Positions 36,385 to 48,999 are shown, numbered from the stretch's first letter. The stretch: DNA of 64,000 nt from Pararge aegeria (GCF_905163445.1 NC_053190.1:15068501-15132500); one strand, 5' to 3'. The notes: generated from the sequence alone by a model not told the origin. Program-made: numbers and translations.

Positions 36385-36650
36385 GTACTATCGCCATGCT
36401 TATTTCTGCTGCTAAGCGGCATTCTTGCAATGCTGTGTTCCGGTCTGAAAGGCGTGGTTGCCGGTATAATTGCAGACATAAGAGGCTTACCACTTACGCC
36501 TAAAATGAGTGGAAACCGGGCGGCATTCAGCAAGACGTGTCCTTTGCATGCCCTTAGAAGTGTTGCTGTGCTTATAGGCGATGGTTTTTCACTTACCATC
36601 AGGTGTGTCAGATGACCCGACGATGATTGTTTGGTCCGTCAATTATTAAT
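36385..36650 (+). mobile_element. LINE-C 3' end, most complete copy
   Basis: GTTCCGGTCTGAAAGGCGTGG, GGCTTACCACTTACGCC, GACGTGTCCTTTGCATGCCC, CACTTACCATCAGGTGTG and the end TTGGTCCGTCAATTATTAAT. The ORFs on both strands are shadows. It immediately follows the tandem array. Confidence 0.65.
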
Positions 36651-37330
36651 ATGAAAAAAAAAAAGTTCATAAGGATGACACTTATATACAATTCTAAAAC
36701 GCAACTTTGTGCAGTGGGCTATTTTTATGAAACAGCTTTTTCTAGTAGTAGGACATTAATGAGAATGATGATAAAGTTTGATAAAGAGTGATAAAAAATT
36801 TGAGCGTACGTCAAAGAGAGTACTCAACGTACGCAGGAAAGAAACTAGTTTATTATACGATAAGTCTTCCCCACTTTAATGAGACACATTAAGTTTATTT
36901 TATGATTTTGTCAGTAAAATTTTAACTAGCAAATAATTAACTTTTCGAATCGGAGATGTTATCCAAATATTTACAGCCACCAATCATTTTGGGGACCAAT
37001 TTTAGAGTCTAATCTGTCACATTCATTATACCTAGTGTTTATTGCATTTGGATGCATAATTTATTCGGTACATTCGTAAACACAAGTGTCTTGTGTTCAT
37101 TCAGGGGCCGATTTATTTTTATTTTGTAAAACATTTTTTTTTAAATGGGCTGGCTAATATTGAATTCTGGTGATTAACAATGTGCCCTCGATTTTTTTTT
37201 AACAATTACTATTAAGAATTATAAAATAATTTTACAATCTTCAACTAAGGAGTTAAATTATTACATTTGATTTCATGACAGTTTATTTATAAAAAATCTG
37301 TATAATTAGACTAAAAGCGTCTTAGTTATA

Positions 37331-37527
37331 TCTTATATCTTTAAACGAGCAATTCTTGTATATATATAATTGGAATCTAGGAATCGGCACCAACGATTTT
37401 CATGAAATATAGATTCGAGGGCGATAAATCGCTAGATAGCTAGGATTCATTTTTAGAAAATGTCATTTTATTTGTGTTTTCCGGTAATAACTGATTTGGT
37501 GCAGACAAAGTTGCACGGGTCAGCTAG
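37331..37527 (+). mobile_element. Non-autonomous Helitron, 197 bp
   Basis: It begins TCTTATATCTTT directly after an A and ends in CTAG directly before a T, the A|T target expected for Helitrons. A hairpin (GTGCA, 8-nt loop, TGCAC; 37499-37516) sits 7 nt before the terminal CTAG. It has no TIRs, target duplication or coding capacity. The ending GCACGGGTCAGCTAG is one I associate with lepidopteran Helitrons. Confidence 0.8.
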
Positions 37528-38316
37528 TTTTATTAGTTAAAATAGGCACGTTAAGAACAGTAGCAGGAACTCTTTTCCATTTTCTTCAAATAGACCGGTG
37601 AATATTTTTGGTTAAACTATTACTTCATTTAAAAGAAACGATATAGGTTCTTTAAACTGGTCTGGTTTTCCAAGATATTTCGAGACTATAATAGTGCTTA
37701 TAGTAATTTTAAATATTCTCATAGCAATAATCTTGTTTGCTTATCTTTCCATCTGGAACAATTTCGACAAAAAATAAAATGTATGACCAAATCTAACATT
37801 TAAAATAATTATTATTTAAAAAGCTCATTATCAATTAATTATTAACCTGTGTTTAATGCATCTGATTAACATAATATACCGCTTTTGAAGTTAATTAAAT
37901 TAATAGTGTAACGACTAACAGAAATGCGTATAATTCTTCGATTTTTCTCCACGACAGTAGTGCTCCTATCGATGTTATTTGTTGTCTCCCATTAATGTAC
38001 AGTCGGGAGCATTTCTAATTCGAATCGGTAGCCTAATCGGTTGTTAATTTGTTAGATCCGAGACTGAAAGCACCGCTTTCGGAAATTTATGGCTTCATTT
38101 TCGTCAACTTCTTTTATTTTATATCTCTTTTAGTTTATCTCTAATGTTATTGATCAAAAAAAAGTTTGATATACGTTAAAGGGTTTCGTTCGATACAAGT
38201 AATACCTAACTTTTTATTACAAATACTTGAATTGATAAAGTTTCTCTCATTTAAACATACCACCACAATAAATAATTAGCACTAGACTTAAATATTATCA
38301 ACGCTCTGGTTATTTA

Positions 38317-38702
38317 TCTATATATATATAAAAGAGAAAGTGTGTGGGTATGTTCCGTATAGGCTCCGAAACGGCAAGACCGATTTCAATGAAACTTTCA
38401 GGGAATCTCCGGATTGACCTGGCGAGTAATCCTGTAAAGTTTAGTGACGGAGCACTCCTATTTTTGAACTGTAAAACTGTCAAATACAGCTTTTATTTAC
38501 TATGATGATAGTCTATTGTTGGGTGTACATGGGTGTAGATAATGATCGTCACTCGCTCGAGAGAATATAAGAGAATGAATACGGAGAAAAATAAATGATT
38601 TAATAAATTATGAGACTTAAATTAAAAATTTAATGATGTAAGTTTATTGTTTAAATAAAATAAAGCAAAATCTAGCCCGGCGAAGCGGGGTGGGTACGCT
38701 AG
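38317..38702 (+). mobile_element. Non-autonomous Helitron, 386 bp
   Basis: It starts TCTATATATATATA after an A and ends GTACGCTAG before a T. A GC-rich 3' hairpin (CCCG...CGGG, 38676-38689) lies 9 nt upstream of CTAG. The left part (GTATGTTCCGTATAGGCTCC and following) resembles a widespread lepidopteran Helitron head. It encodes no Rep/helicase protein, so it would need an autonomous partner elsewhere. Confidence 0.85.
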
Positions 38703-39179
38703 TTATATATATAATGTTTCTTTTTTACTTAACTTAACACCTTTACTTAAAAGAACTGTATTTCTCTAAGCATAGATTGTGTTCAAAAGTTTGCTACGAT
38801 ATTAATAAAAATATCGACTCAGGGCACTGATGGTTAGATGGTAGCGCGCAAACTGGAATGGCAACTATTGGATTTTAATCTTTGGAAATGGTACCCTAAA
38901 AATCCACTGTTTGTATTTCGCCGACACTCTTTTACGGTAGAGATAAAGTTGTCCGAGAGGTTTTATTATTAGGCATTGCTATTTATTGCTTGCGCTTCCT
39001 TTAAAGGTCCTTTGATTTAGTTTTAATTAGAAGTAATTAAACCTAAATGGATACTTTCAACGAGATGACATGCTTAATTGATATATTTTTATGTTGATTC
39101 ACAAATTAAAGTCACTAAAAATATTTCACATTTTGAAAAAAAATTATATTAGTGGTCAAAGTTATTGTTTTTTTTTTAA

Positions 39180-39370
39180 TATATAGACAAGTGCTCGACT
39201 GCAATCACACCTGATGCAGCCTAAGATGAAGCGCGCTTGCCTAGAAGATGCCTATTCACTCTTGATTTGAAGGTATCGGGGAAGACGGAAGATGGGAGGA
39301 CATTCCAGGCCTTTGCGTTGCGGATCAGAAAGGAAGAAGCAAAACGCTTCGTACGTGTTGATGGTATTTC
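39180..39370 (+). mobile_element. LINE-E 3' end
   Basis: GACAAGTGCTCGACTGCAATC, GCGCGCTTGCCTAGAAGATG, GGACATTCCAGGCCTTTGCG and GAAGCAAAACGCTTCGTACG. It shares its left part with 20870-20960 and, weakly, 53505-53600. Confidence 0.55.
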
Positions 39371-39384
39371 AACAACGTATTAAG

Positions 39385-39645
39385 CCTGGCGTATTCTTAA
39401 ATGAAAAGTCTGCACTTACATTGTAGTGCAATTTTTATTACCTTGTTAGTGTATAATAATATCGTACACTACCAATTATGCAAAACTAATGCATAATTGA
39501 TACGTAGATGTGTTTGTCATTACGTTTTATTTATCTTATTTGATCAATGCTTACTTTCCATTTAAGTAAGAACCTGGCGTATTCTTAAATGAAAAGTCTT
39601 CACATACCTCGTAGTGCAATTTTTAGTACCTGGTTGAGACAGTGC
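39385..39645 (+). repeat. Direct repeat, about 65 bp, spaced about 187 bp
   Basis: CCTGGCGTATTCTTAAATGAAAAGTCT is followed by CACTTACATTGTAGTGCAATTTTTATTACC at 39387 and a near-identical block at 39574. The sequence between is AT-rich and unrecognised. Confidence 0.65.
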
Positions 39646-39914
39646 ACTCACACTTTCAATTATTGGTAGGTAAATGTAAAACCACCCTTAGAAATTGTAC
39701 AGAGCGGCTTCGTATAATAAAGACCATTATAGGCAGTAAAGGTTTATTATTTAAAGCCTTTTGTTCTCTGGAATTAAGCTCGGACTTAATTCAGCACGTT
39801 TAATTAATAAAAAACAAAAAAGTAAATGATAATAATGTACTGTTTGCAATAAATAAACGCCGGGCTTAGAAAAAATAAAATTTACTTAACCGGTGCAAGC
39901 AATTTCTCCCATTT

Positions 39915-40128
39915 TCAATTGGGTTCGATTCCCACAACTGGAAAATGTTTGTGTGATGAACATGAATGTTTTTCAGTGTCTAGGTGTTTATCTGTATATT
40001 ATAAGTATTTATGTGTGTTATATTCATAAAAAAAAATATTCATCAGCCAGCTATCTTGGTACCCATAACACAAGCTACGCTTACTTTGGGGCTAGATGGA
40101 TGTGTGTATTGTCCTAGTAGTATATATA
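39915..40128 (+). mobile_element. SINE-A copy, head truncated
   Basis: It starts at box B (TGGGTTCGATTCCCACAACT) and runs through GGGGCTAGATGG to the AT tail. The box A half is missing and replaced by unrelated sequence. Confidence 0.75.
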
Positions 40129-40292
40129 TATTATATATTATTTCTAGCCTGACAAAGTGGTCAGTTCAATTTTTTTTTAAATAATTCAGAAAATCTATAG
40201 CGTCTTTTGGACTATCTCATACAGCGATACTTCAGTGTAGGAATAGTGAGAGGCTTTAGTTCAGCCGCTGAGCGAAAATCTTTTTATCTATT

Positions 40293-40440
40293 GACGGCCG
40301 ATGGCATAGTGGGCAGCGACCCTGTTTTCTGAATCCAAGGCCGTGGGTTCGATTCCCACAACTGGAAAATGTTTGTGTGATTAATATGAATGTTTTTCAG
40401 TTTCTGGGTATTTATATGTATATTATAAGTATTTATGATA
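40293..40440 (+). mobile_element. SINE-A copy, tail truncated
   Basis: It starts GACGGCCGATGGCATAGTGG, retains box B GGTTCGATTCCCACAACTGG, and stops after TATAAGTATTTATGA. It lies about 165 bp after another SINE-A copy in the same orientation. Confidence 0.75.
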
Positions 40441-43400
40441 TTAATAAAATCAAACATGGTTTAATGTTGAAATTAGTAATTTCATTATTATTATTATAAC
40501 AAAATTTTGTAGCAACACAATTATTAATCATATGAAGTTTGCCAAATATGCAGGACTCAATTGTTTCGCACTCAAACATTACAATTTGAAATGAAAATTT
40601 ACAGTCTACCTGTTTGACACAGGGACATAATATAATATTATGGAATGAAGTTATTATTTTGTACTTTATTGATTTAATGAATTATTCTATTTATTGATAA
40701 GGTTGAAAGGAACCAAAGTTATTTGACTTACCTCCTAAATACTAGTTCGAAATGAGGAGATTAATTGTTGGTAAAAGTGAAAGATCCGATGATTTTTAAT
40801 TTTTCTTTTTAAAAAACTACGAGCCTGATAATAATTTCTTTATCTGCACAGAAAACCAAGTAAGATAACGCGTTCTATCATAGATTACATCAATGATTAT
40901 AATCTTGTAAAAAAATGCTATCTCCAAATAATTTTCTCACACCTTATCCGATCAAATTATTTCCACGACATGTAATTTCAAAAATTAAAACAACGTCACT
41001 TGCCCTGAGGGAATGAACACATGTAGACAAGCCTCAGAATTTGCTTATTAATAAGGCCTAACGTAGACGAACGACTATAAGATCGATTTTGAAATATTTT
41101 ATTCTATTATAATTAGAATAATTAAAACCCATAAAATTTTAAATGAAATCCAAATCAAATAGAAGAGTATGTTATTATTTATTAATAATAGTAATACAAG
41201 GTAATTAAATTTCATGCTTCAACCTTACTTAATAACGTAGAAAACTAATAAAAACTTTGGCAGGCGCCACAACAAAGGGTATATTGTTAAATTTTAATAG
41301 GAAAAATATACTTAGAAAGTACGTCGTGTGCGAGTGAGGTCGCTGTGAACCACCAGTATAATATAGCTTTTCAATTTAAATTCAGCATTACACTTTTTAC
41401 GTTCGGTCAGTGCAGCTTTGAGAAAATCAGACTATAATTATCAGTCATTTCACAAAATCGGTTGTCTGCGCTAACCCTAAGGTCGACAAAGAATCTGTAT
41501 CGTATAACGGTAAAATCCGGAATGCTAATACCTTGTACTAAGCAATACTCATTTATCTCAACTAAAACATAGGTAACTGGTGCGTGCTTTAATCCGATAG
41601 ATAATCTTTATGTACTCTCTTAATTATAACCGAGTCGATATGAATTGAAATTGATTGCTGGCGATTAATTTCTCGATTCGAAAAAAGTTGATGGCTACAG
41701 GGTACGCTTTTGTGACCGTAATTTTCGTAGATGACTGTAGGAATGATTAACGATCGCTTAGCCTAGGAGTCGGGAAGGTGCTTCTAGGGTTCCATGCCTC
41801 CGAAGAAACTAGATTGCGCAAATTAGTCCTTCACATAAGGTGCTGAGTTCTGCAAATTAGGTTTGAAGAACTTAAACTATGAATTACCTAAAACTGTTGT
41901 TTTCAAAGCGAAAATATATCAATTTACACCATTCAGTAAAATCTACTTGATAATAAAAAATTACAAAGTTACCTGTAACAAAAATATGAAGTACGTTTTT
42001 CTTGGTTATTTATTAAAGTTTCGGGATAAAATAATAAAAATACTATAATATATTATGTACACTATATTTTAGTTTGTGTTTATTTTTTTACTGTTTTATA
42101 TTGATATTTCCTGCAAGTGTACGTAATGAACTAACTAATAGTATAAGTTTACATTACATTTTACATTTTTCTAATAAAAATATAAAATTTGATTTATACC
42201 ATACTACCTTATGACTAATATAAAAAAATTAAATTGCAATGTTGCATAGTACTAAAATCGAATATGGCCGTGACACAATCCTAAATAATATCGCCATGAA
42301 TAATAATGGTAAATTCATTCATTCATGTGATTGAATGAATAGAATTCGGTTTGCGCTATCTAACCTGTTTTTAGTTCGATGTTTGTTTATTAACAACGGC
42401 TTAACTTGGCCGAGCTGACTGTAGGAATATTATGAAAGGCTACGCAAATACAGTTCAATAAAATTCAATGGAAGTTTTAGGTGACATGAAAACAATTTTG
42501 TGATTTTTTAGAAGTTTATTAAAAAATAACAACTCAATCTCGAACACTCAACTTAAATTATTTTTTCATTTTTGTCGAATTTCCATGGCCTTGGGCGTTT
42601 ACTGCTATAGAAAGTGACAATAAAAATTGCAATACGCTTGCAGATTTCCTTTATGCTTATTTAGCCCCCATGGCTGAGCCATAGAGGAACCTATAGAGGA
42701 TAACGGAGAAAAGAACGTAAGTTTTCGTTTATTCCTAGAACGTCAGCTGTTTACTTATTTTTCCAACTAACGACAAATAAACTATTTGAGTTGAATAATT
42801 TTAGTAGGTTTTTTAAAGATCGTAGTATATGCTACAGCTTTTTTCAACTCTTGTAAAATTTGACCTCTTGATTAGGTTAGAAGTTTGCCCTGCGTTTGCC
42901 CTGCTTGGCAAAAAAACTAGAATGTTTTGAACGTGTCATTCAAAACACTTAAGACACTAATATTATATATAAGTTCTCAATAAATGTATTCTTTATATCA
43001 AGCCGACTGAATGAACTTATCTGTGCTCGTAATATTGATTAATTTGACAGTCAGTCGCTCAGTGTAACGGTAATGCAAGTTTACGAACTAATTACTTTTC
43101 AAATTTCCGTAACATCAGTGAAGCCAGTAATGCATATATACAATCTAAGGGCTATTTACAAACTATGTTATTCAATGAAGCGTTTCTATTAATAGATATT
43201 ATTTTATACACCATTTTTCAAGTACAATGTACACTTTAAAAAAAATGCATCCCTATAGAAACTAATTAGATTTGCGATCGTGTAGGTACTTTAAAATGGA
43301 AATACCTACATATATAATTTAAAATTTCAGTTTATTTTTACTTACCAACTATTTAAATGCAACTGTAAATTATTATTGTTTCCTCCAATTTTCATATAAA

Positions 43401-44109
43401 AACAACATAGGCGCCACAGAAACGCTTGTTTGTAGACGCCCTTACGCACTCGCGTCGTATAGCATAATTGATCAGACGTGGTGGATAAATTAAGCCTTTT
43501 TATATCTTGTCGCAACGAGCCCAGAACGTGTTTTTGTGTTTACTCGCCGTGCAATAAAATTCTTAATTGAATTCCATGGAGTCCATGTGATTTGTTTTTT
43601 CCAAATGGATTGGATGTTGGATAATAGAACAACTAATTGGAGTAATGACGAGCTGTCGTAAATAGGTTATTTTTATGATGGTTACATTTTTGGTCGTTTA
43701 TGTAAGCTTGCTTTCCTTTTGATTTTATTATGAGGTGAGGCAATCAAATATGAAAAAGGCACTGTGGGGGACATTTAGAGAGACAATTCAGGAGTATTAT
43801 GGAGGAAACTGAATTTATTTGCGAGTTTATAGGCCTTTTAGGATAACTATCATAATATGTTAGTCACAGCCAGGCTTAAACTTTTATCTCACAAGTTGTG
43901 GTTCTGCTTCTTTTTTTCGTAAGTTTTTTTTGAACCCGCGCTACTTTTTCACTTTTGTGGGTGTAAATTGAAAATAAAGAGCGCTACTCCCACAACTAAC
44001 AACACCGCATTTATCAAAATCCAATGTATTGTAAGCAGAATACTAAATTTTCGTGAAATTGTTTAAATACAGTAAAGAGCATCTTTTTTGAATCCTTATG
44101 AATGCTATT
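40441..44109. other. Intron sequence, nothing coding recognised
   Basis: AT-rich DNA. A LINE-terminus-like scrap at 41040-41100 (TTAATAAGGCCTAACGTAGAC) is the only repeat hint. No domain-bearing ORF. Confidence 0.45.
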
Positions 44110-44365
44110 TGTTTGTTTGTCCTTTACACCATAACTTAGCAACTGAACTTGATTTTCGGCATGGAGTTAGTTAAAAAGGACGAAGAGTAGCATTAGCTAT
44201 TTTTTACCCCAAGAAAATAAACCATCAAAAAGCCGTAATAATCACGGACGGAGAACTCCGGACTGGTATTAGTATTAAATTTCTTCAACAGAAAAAAAAA
44301 CACTACCGAGCCTAGGACCTCGTGACAAGATTCAACATGCTAACCACTAGACAACCGGGGTATTT
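44110..44365 (-). mobile_element. SINE-D copy
   Basis: Reverse copy: ATGCTAACCACTAGACAACC is the reverse of the tRNA head, and GACGGAGAACTCCGG and GAGTAGCATTAGCTATTTTT belong to the body. The 3' tip is degraded. Confidence 0.65.
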
Positions 44366-45504
44366 AGCAAAAGTATCAATAGTTTACAATCTATGTTGGC
44401 TCTAGATAAATGAACACACTGTTTGTTTTTGGTATATTTATTTAAGATACCATTTTATGTGAGATGCTGTTGCTGTATCAGTTTCGCCTTTTAGCGCCAG
44501 AGTTAACAAGTAATATTGTAGACACTTTATTAATTCTAGACTTTTGGACTGTGTTCGATGTCTGTTCTTATTTTAATGGCTATTGTATTCCACTCTACAA
44601 TACAAATCAGTACATATGTGTACTTATGTGTACTTATACTCATACTAAGTATAGTCTAGTCAGCGTAACTGAGTATTGTTTAAACTCTAACACATTTTTC
44701 GATACTCGTGTTTAATATAGTCTCAAGCAAATCTTGATCTTAATGTACCTACGGACGCGCTTCTGTCTGGGGTAAAACCAATATATCTGATGACTTTGTC
44801 TACGTTTAATATTTGTATATAAATTAGATATGCCACCGTACTGATAATAATTAATCAGATTATTACTCAGTCCAAAACGGCACCTATTATTTGAGATGAA
44901 AGTTTAAAGAATTAACGTATTAAACCATCGCCCGGAGCCGAGCAAACGCATCAATGGCGTTACGAGAATAAAATAAAGGTAGTTTTAGAATCGTGACTCA
45001 ATATCTTTTTTATCTACCGTTGAGTTTATATGAAATGTAATATACTTTTTAGTCTCGTTCCAAAGATATTACTGTAGGAGATTTAGGGTAGGCAATGTGT
45101 TGTTTGTACTTACTATAAGGCGATAAGACCGCCTTTGTTCATTTTATGTATTTTTTTTTTGGTTGTGTTATTTCATATATTCTCTTTTAATTTGTGCAAT
45201 AAAACGGTAGGAATAGATCAAACTTATAACAACCTTATAGTTGCGTCTTTGGTTAAGCAAATAACGTGCTTTTTCAGAAAGTGGTTAGTAAGGAAATCAA
45301 ACACCATATTGTAAGTTCTTCTCTTAAAGCCGAGGATGTGCAGATTAGCTATGGGTTTGCAAAGTGTGTAGTTGGTAGCATGTTTATTAATTGTGGTCGC
45401 TTACAATGGGTATCATAAGAAGGCTAGAAGTATCTCTACGTGATCAAATCAGGAATGAAGAGATCTGTAAAAGAATGCTAGTTATCGATATAGCTTAATG
45501 AATC

Positions 45505-45760
45505 GCGCAACTGTACTGACAGTGGACGGGGCACATTGTAGCACATAGCACGGAGGACCGATGGACGTTGGGGTGTCAAGGAGCTGGAATAGGAACCTCG
45601 CATCAGCATATGCAGTGATGGTTAACCCACTAAGACTAGTGACAGAGTAGACAAATGACATCAAAAAAGTTGCAGAGACCAGCTGGACCAAAGCGACACA
45701 AGATTGGCGTGCTATTTGGAAGTGGACATCCATTGGTTGACATGATCATCAAATAATCAA
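45505..45760 (+). pseudogene. RTE-type LINE 3' ORF fragment
   Basis: The + strand contains GGAGGACCGATGGACGTTGG (RRTDGRWG block) and the terminal GTGGACATCCATTGGTTGAC. Several stops and frameshifts. The minus ORF of 83 codons over it is a shadow. Confidence 0.7.
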
Positions 45761-46724
45761 AATTGGCTTTTAGAAAGATAATTATGGCAAAAAAAGTATT
45801 ATAAGCTTTAAAGGTTTTGTTTTTTTTTTCGCTTGGTACTTAATTCCTAAGCAATTGTGGTTAATATTATCGTTCATGTATTACTAAGTTGTGGAAACTT
45901 CATGGCTTTATTTTATATAAAAATACGACATTAGATACTTTTATGTTTAATAGAACTGTTTGTTTCCCTTGCAAAGCTAATAAATAAATAAATTTATTTT
46001 CCATGATCTGCAATACAAAGCCCATTAACACCTCATTGCTGAGCAACGTTACGTAAAGGCATAGAATATGATACGAATTCTCATTTCGTTATTCTTCTAC
46101 TCACGCCACTCAGCCATTCAAGTCGTGTTAACTTTTTGTTTTTATCTATGAAATTTTATAAAATATAGATCATAAATTATAAACTATACCAACCGTATTA
46201 GCCGATATTAATAGCATTCAGTACGCTTAACTCTTATCTTTTAATCAAAATTTATTACTAAGTGTAGATACGCCTTAGTTTTAATACAGATCCGTGATGT
46301 ATCGGCTACCGAGGCAGCCTCGGCCCACCAATTATGAAATAATTACAAGCCTTATGGCTTTGTGAACGTTGCACATAAAATCTCCGGGCAAGACTTAAGC
46401 GATTTTTAAGCTAAGGTATTATGTAGATAACACTCGTTTAATCTTTGTCGATCTAGCATTTTTCTGATATACAATCGGGGCCATTTTTTTTTCTTATCTA
46501 GATCTGATACGCTACCGGTTTTTATGAAGAGCCATAAGTTATCTGATTTCTACAATCGATACATACTCTAATAGATGAAGTTATAGATGTTAAAATATTG
46601 CGTTCCAATGTTACTTTTTAAATTGGTAGTTTTTTTCTAGTTACTTCATCAGTGGCTACTTCACTCTTAAATGGTGATTTTGTATAATGCGCTTCCTTCT
46701 TTGAGTTTTTGTACCTGTATGTAA

Positions 46725-46965
46725 TCAAAGACAAATATTTCTTTATTCAAACAGGCACTTAGATGGCACTTTGGAGGCGTAAAAAATATGTACGTAGTAG
46801 TCAGACGATGGCTATCACTACATTTGTAAACGTTAAACTAAAGCTACGAGGATTCCAAACGCGCGCTGCTCTAAGCAGAAGCTCATAACAGAATTAGCCG
46901 GGTGTTAGCTCTTTATCCCCATCTCACATTGTCGTTGAAAACCATTTAAGAAGCAAATTGCTGGA
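46725..46965 (+). mobile_element. LINE-D 3' end
   Basis: TCAAAGACAAATATTTCTTT, CTAAAGCTACGAGGATTCCA and GCCGGGTGTTAGCTCTTTATC recur in the same order at 55105-55345 and 59405-59650, defining a family with three + strand copies. Confidence 0.6.
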
Positions 46966-47050
46966 AACCCCTGGCGGAAAGCGGCCAAGGACCGTGGATT
47001 GTGGAGCTCTCTACAAAAGACCTATCAAGTCAATAGGTTGACTTGATAAA
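46965..47050 (+). mobile_element. RTE-type LINE end fragment with internal palindrome
   Basis: GCGGCCAAGGACCGTGGATT and CTACAAAAGACCTATCAAG come from the RTE 3' region. The usual CAGCAGTGGACGTCC end is replaced by an 11-bp perfect palindrome (TATCAAGTCAA/TTGACTTGATA, 47023-47048). Confidence 0.55.
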
Positions 47051-47369
47051 GAAGCAACGTGGTTGGAGCAATATTTCACACCCAAGTTTTTATAGTAAGC
47101 TAGAATAAAGTATCTCTCTAAACAGTAATTGCTTGGTTGGCTACACGACTTCTTTTTATTATGGTAACTAGCCATGAACGATGTCTCCAGGCCAGTCTAG
47201 AAAAAGACAAAAGCGCTCTCCTCTGCGCCCAAGAAATAGCTGCTAAGCGATAAAGCCGGCTTTTGTATCCAACTTGTTTGTATCCTACTTAATTTTTTTT
47301 TGTTGTTGTGGGGAACTAAGACAGGGTTTAAATAAAAAGAAAATACTATAATTAAATATGATTATGAGC

Positions 47370-47634
47370 CGCAGGACTGTTTCGTCCGTAATCTTATTCG
47401 ATGTTTGACCCATACGTTGGGTAAGATAATATTAATGATGATTAAATTGTTCGAACTTGAAAAATCTCGTGCGAACTTTTTGTTTTCCTGGGATATAAAG
47501 TAGCCTATGTTACTTTCCGTCCTTTCAACTAAGTTTATGCTTCTAATCCAGTTGATCGGTGGCTTAGTTATGGCGTAAATGAAGGACAAACAAACAAAAA
47601 ACAAACACACTTTCGCATTTATAATATTAGTAAG
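47370..47634 (+). mobile_element. SINE-D/RTE-tailed element ending next to the orphan exon
   Basis: Body GTAGCCTATGTTACTTTCCGTCC and 3' end CGCATTTATAATATTAGTAAGGAT, a terminus I recognise from lepidopteran RTE-like elements. It ends about 10 bp before the open stretch at 47645, so the insertion touches or creates that segment's acceptor region. The overlapping minus ORF of 120 codons is a shadow. Confidence 0.65.
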
Positions 47635-47644
47635 GATAACAGAG

Positions 47645-47818
47645 CCAGTTCTATCGCTACTCAACTCTGAAGTGCCTACCGAAATGCAACTGGGCGAAAC
47701 GAACCCCGCCCTGTTATTTAGCACAATTATTACGTCGCTAAAGAATCTGGACGCGAAAAAAGCGATAGAATCCGACGGGCCCTTGATTAAAATTGTGACG
47801 CGAAGATTGCAGATTTTG
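47645..47818 (+). CDS. Orphan exon-like ORF, function unknown
   Basis: This 58-codon open stretch has GC-rich third positions (many CTG, GCG, ACG, GAC, CCC) in strongly AT-rich surroundings, and ends at a good donor (TTG|GTAAGG). Several AG dinucleotides (47641-47648) could act as acceptor; using the one at 47643-47644 gives a phase 0-0 exon. The peptide is mostly helical in character, with Leu/Ile-rich segments and a Lys-Lys-Ala core, suggesting an alpha-helical repeat or scaffold, but I recognise no family. A SINE-D element ends about 8 bp upstream (near 47634), so the segment may be an exon fragment cut by that insertion, a nested gene exon, a cassette exon of the host gene, or a captured gene piece. 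Confidence 0.35.
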
Positions 47819-48354
47819 GTAAGGATCGTTGAATTCTTTTTTGTGTTTCTTTGGACAGACCGAAAGGTGCTGTACTAATTGCGAGCTTCTTTTGGGAAAT
47901 GTTTCCAATAACATTTTTCACCGAATCATGAACTTCTAGTAGTAACTTCTCTAAAGCATAGTCTTCAAGTCAGTGCTGTCTTTGTGAATTGAAAGCATCG
48001 GGATAGATTCTCATCGAACTACTATTGACATTTCTGAATAAAATAAATTCTTAACTTCTTATGTTATCAAATATTTTTAATTAACTTGGACTTTGATGTT
48101 TAAAATTTTATTTTTAACATTATAACCTCATTAATTAGTAAACGCGTGACATTTATTTTGTAATGCAGTATTATTTAAAATGGCATTAATTTTGAAATTA
48201 TTTGCAAGCGTTGTGAAAATCTGTAATAAGCTGAAAGCATTCACTTAGCACACAACGTAGAAACTACTAGCTGTTGGTTTTCCAAAATAAATAAAGAAAC
48301 AAATTTTTTTTTGACGCGAATCGCGAATGCTATTTTTTTTTTTTAATTCAAAGT

Positions 48355-48515
48355 AATAATTTACGGACAAAGCAGATGGCCCACGTGAGTGGAAAGCCAT
48401 CGCGTATAAGCAGGGCATGCTAGAAACAATTCCTACAACGTGCCGCCATTTGTCAATTAACCTGAAGCGATATTAAGACTTTTGCGTCTAATAAAAAAAA
48501 CACGCCTTTCAGACC
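48355..48515 (-). mobile_element. LINE-C 3' relic
   Basis: The reverse copy ends with CACGCCTTTCAGACCGGAAT, the inverse of the family's GTTCCGGTCTGAAAGGCGTGG; ACAACGTGCCGCCA is the rearranged middle. Confidence 0.55.
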
Positions 48516-48999
48516 GGAATAAATAATTTAAACAGGGCAGCTTTGCAATAAAAATTAGTGTAGTAGGTAGGACGAGCTCTGTCACAAAAAGTTCAACTGC
48601 TATTTTGTGGGATTTATTAACAAATAAATAATTTAATTAAATACGTCTATTTGTTGCAGTGAAACGCAAATCAGTTTATTGCGTTGATTAAAAACTATTG
48701 AAACTCAAACGGCTTACTTAATTGGGCAAATAGCTTAATTAATTGGGTAAGTGTGGTTGTACGTACCACGGCGAGTACTTTAAATCATCAAAAAAAATTA
48801 GAAAAGACTACCAGACGCTACTTTTTTCGCCCCATTAAGTTTCAGTAGGTCTAATATGTATTAATAAAACCTCGCTCACGACTCGATCACGACCGGAACG
48901 GTATTCGGGGACAAACAATAAATAATCCAATTTAACGCTCTGTGGAACGATGAAGGGGACACAATGAGCTGCGGGAAGCACTTTCATCTATAACATATA

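Noticed and set aside
47362..47724. 120-codon minus-strand ORF
   Set aside because: It is antisense to the SINE-D element and to the orphan exon; no domain or codon bias on this strand.
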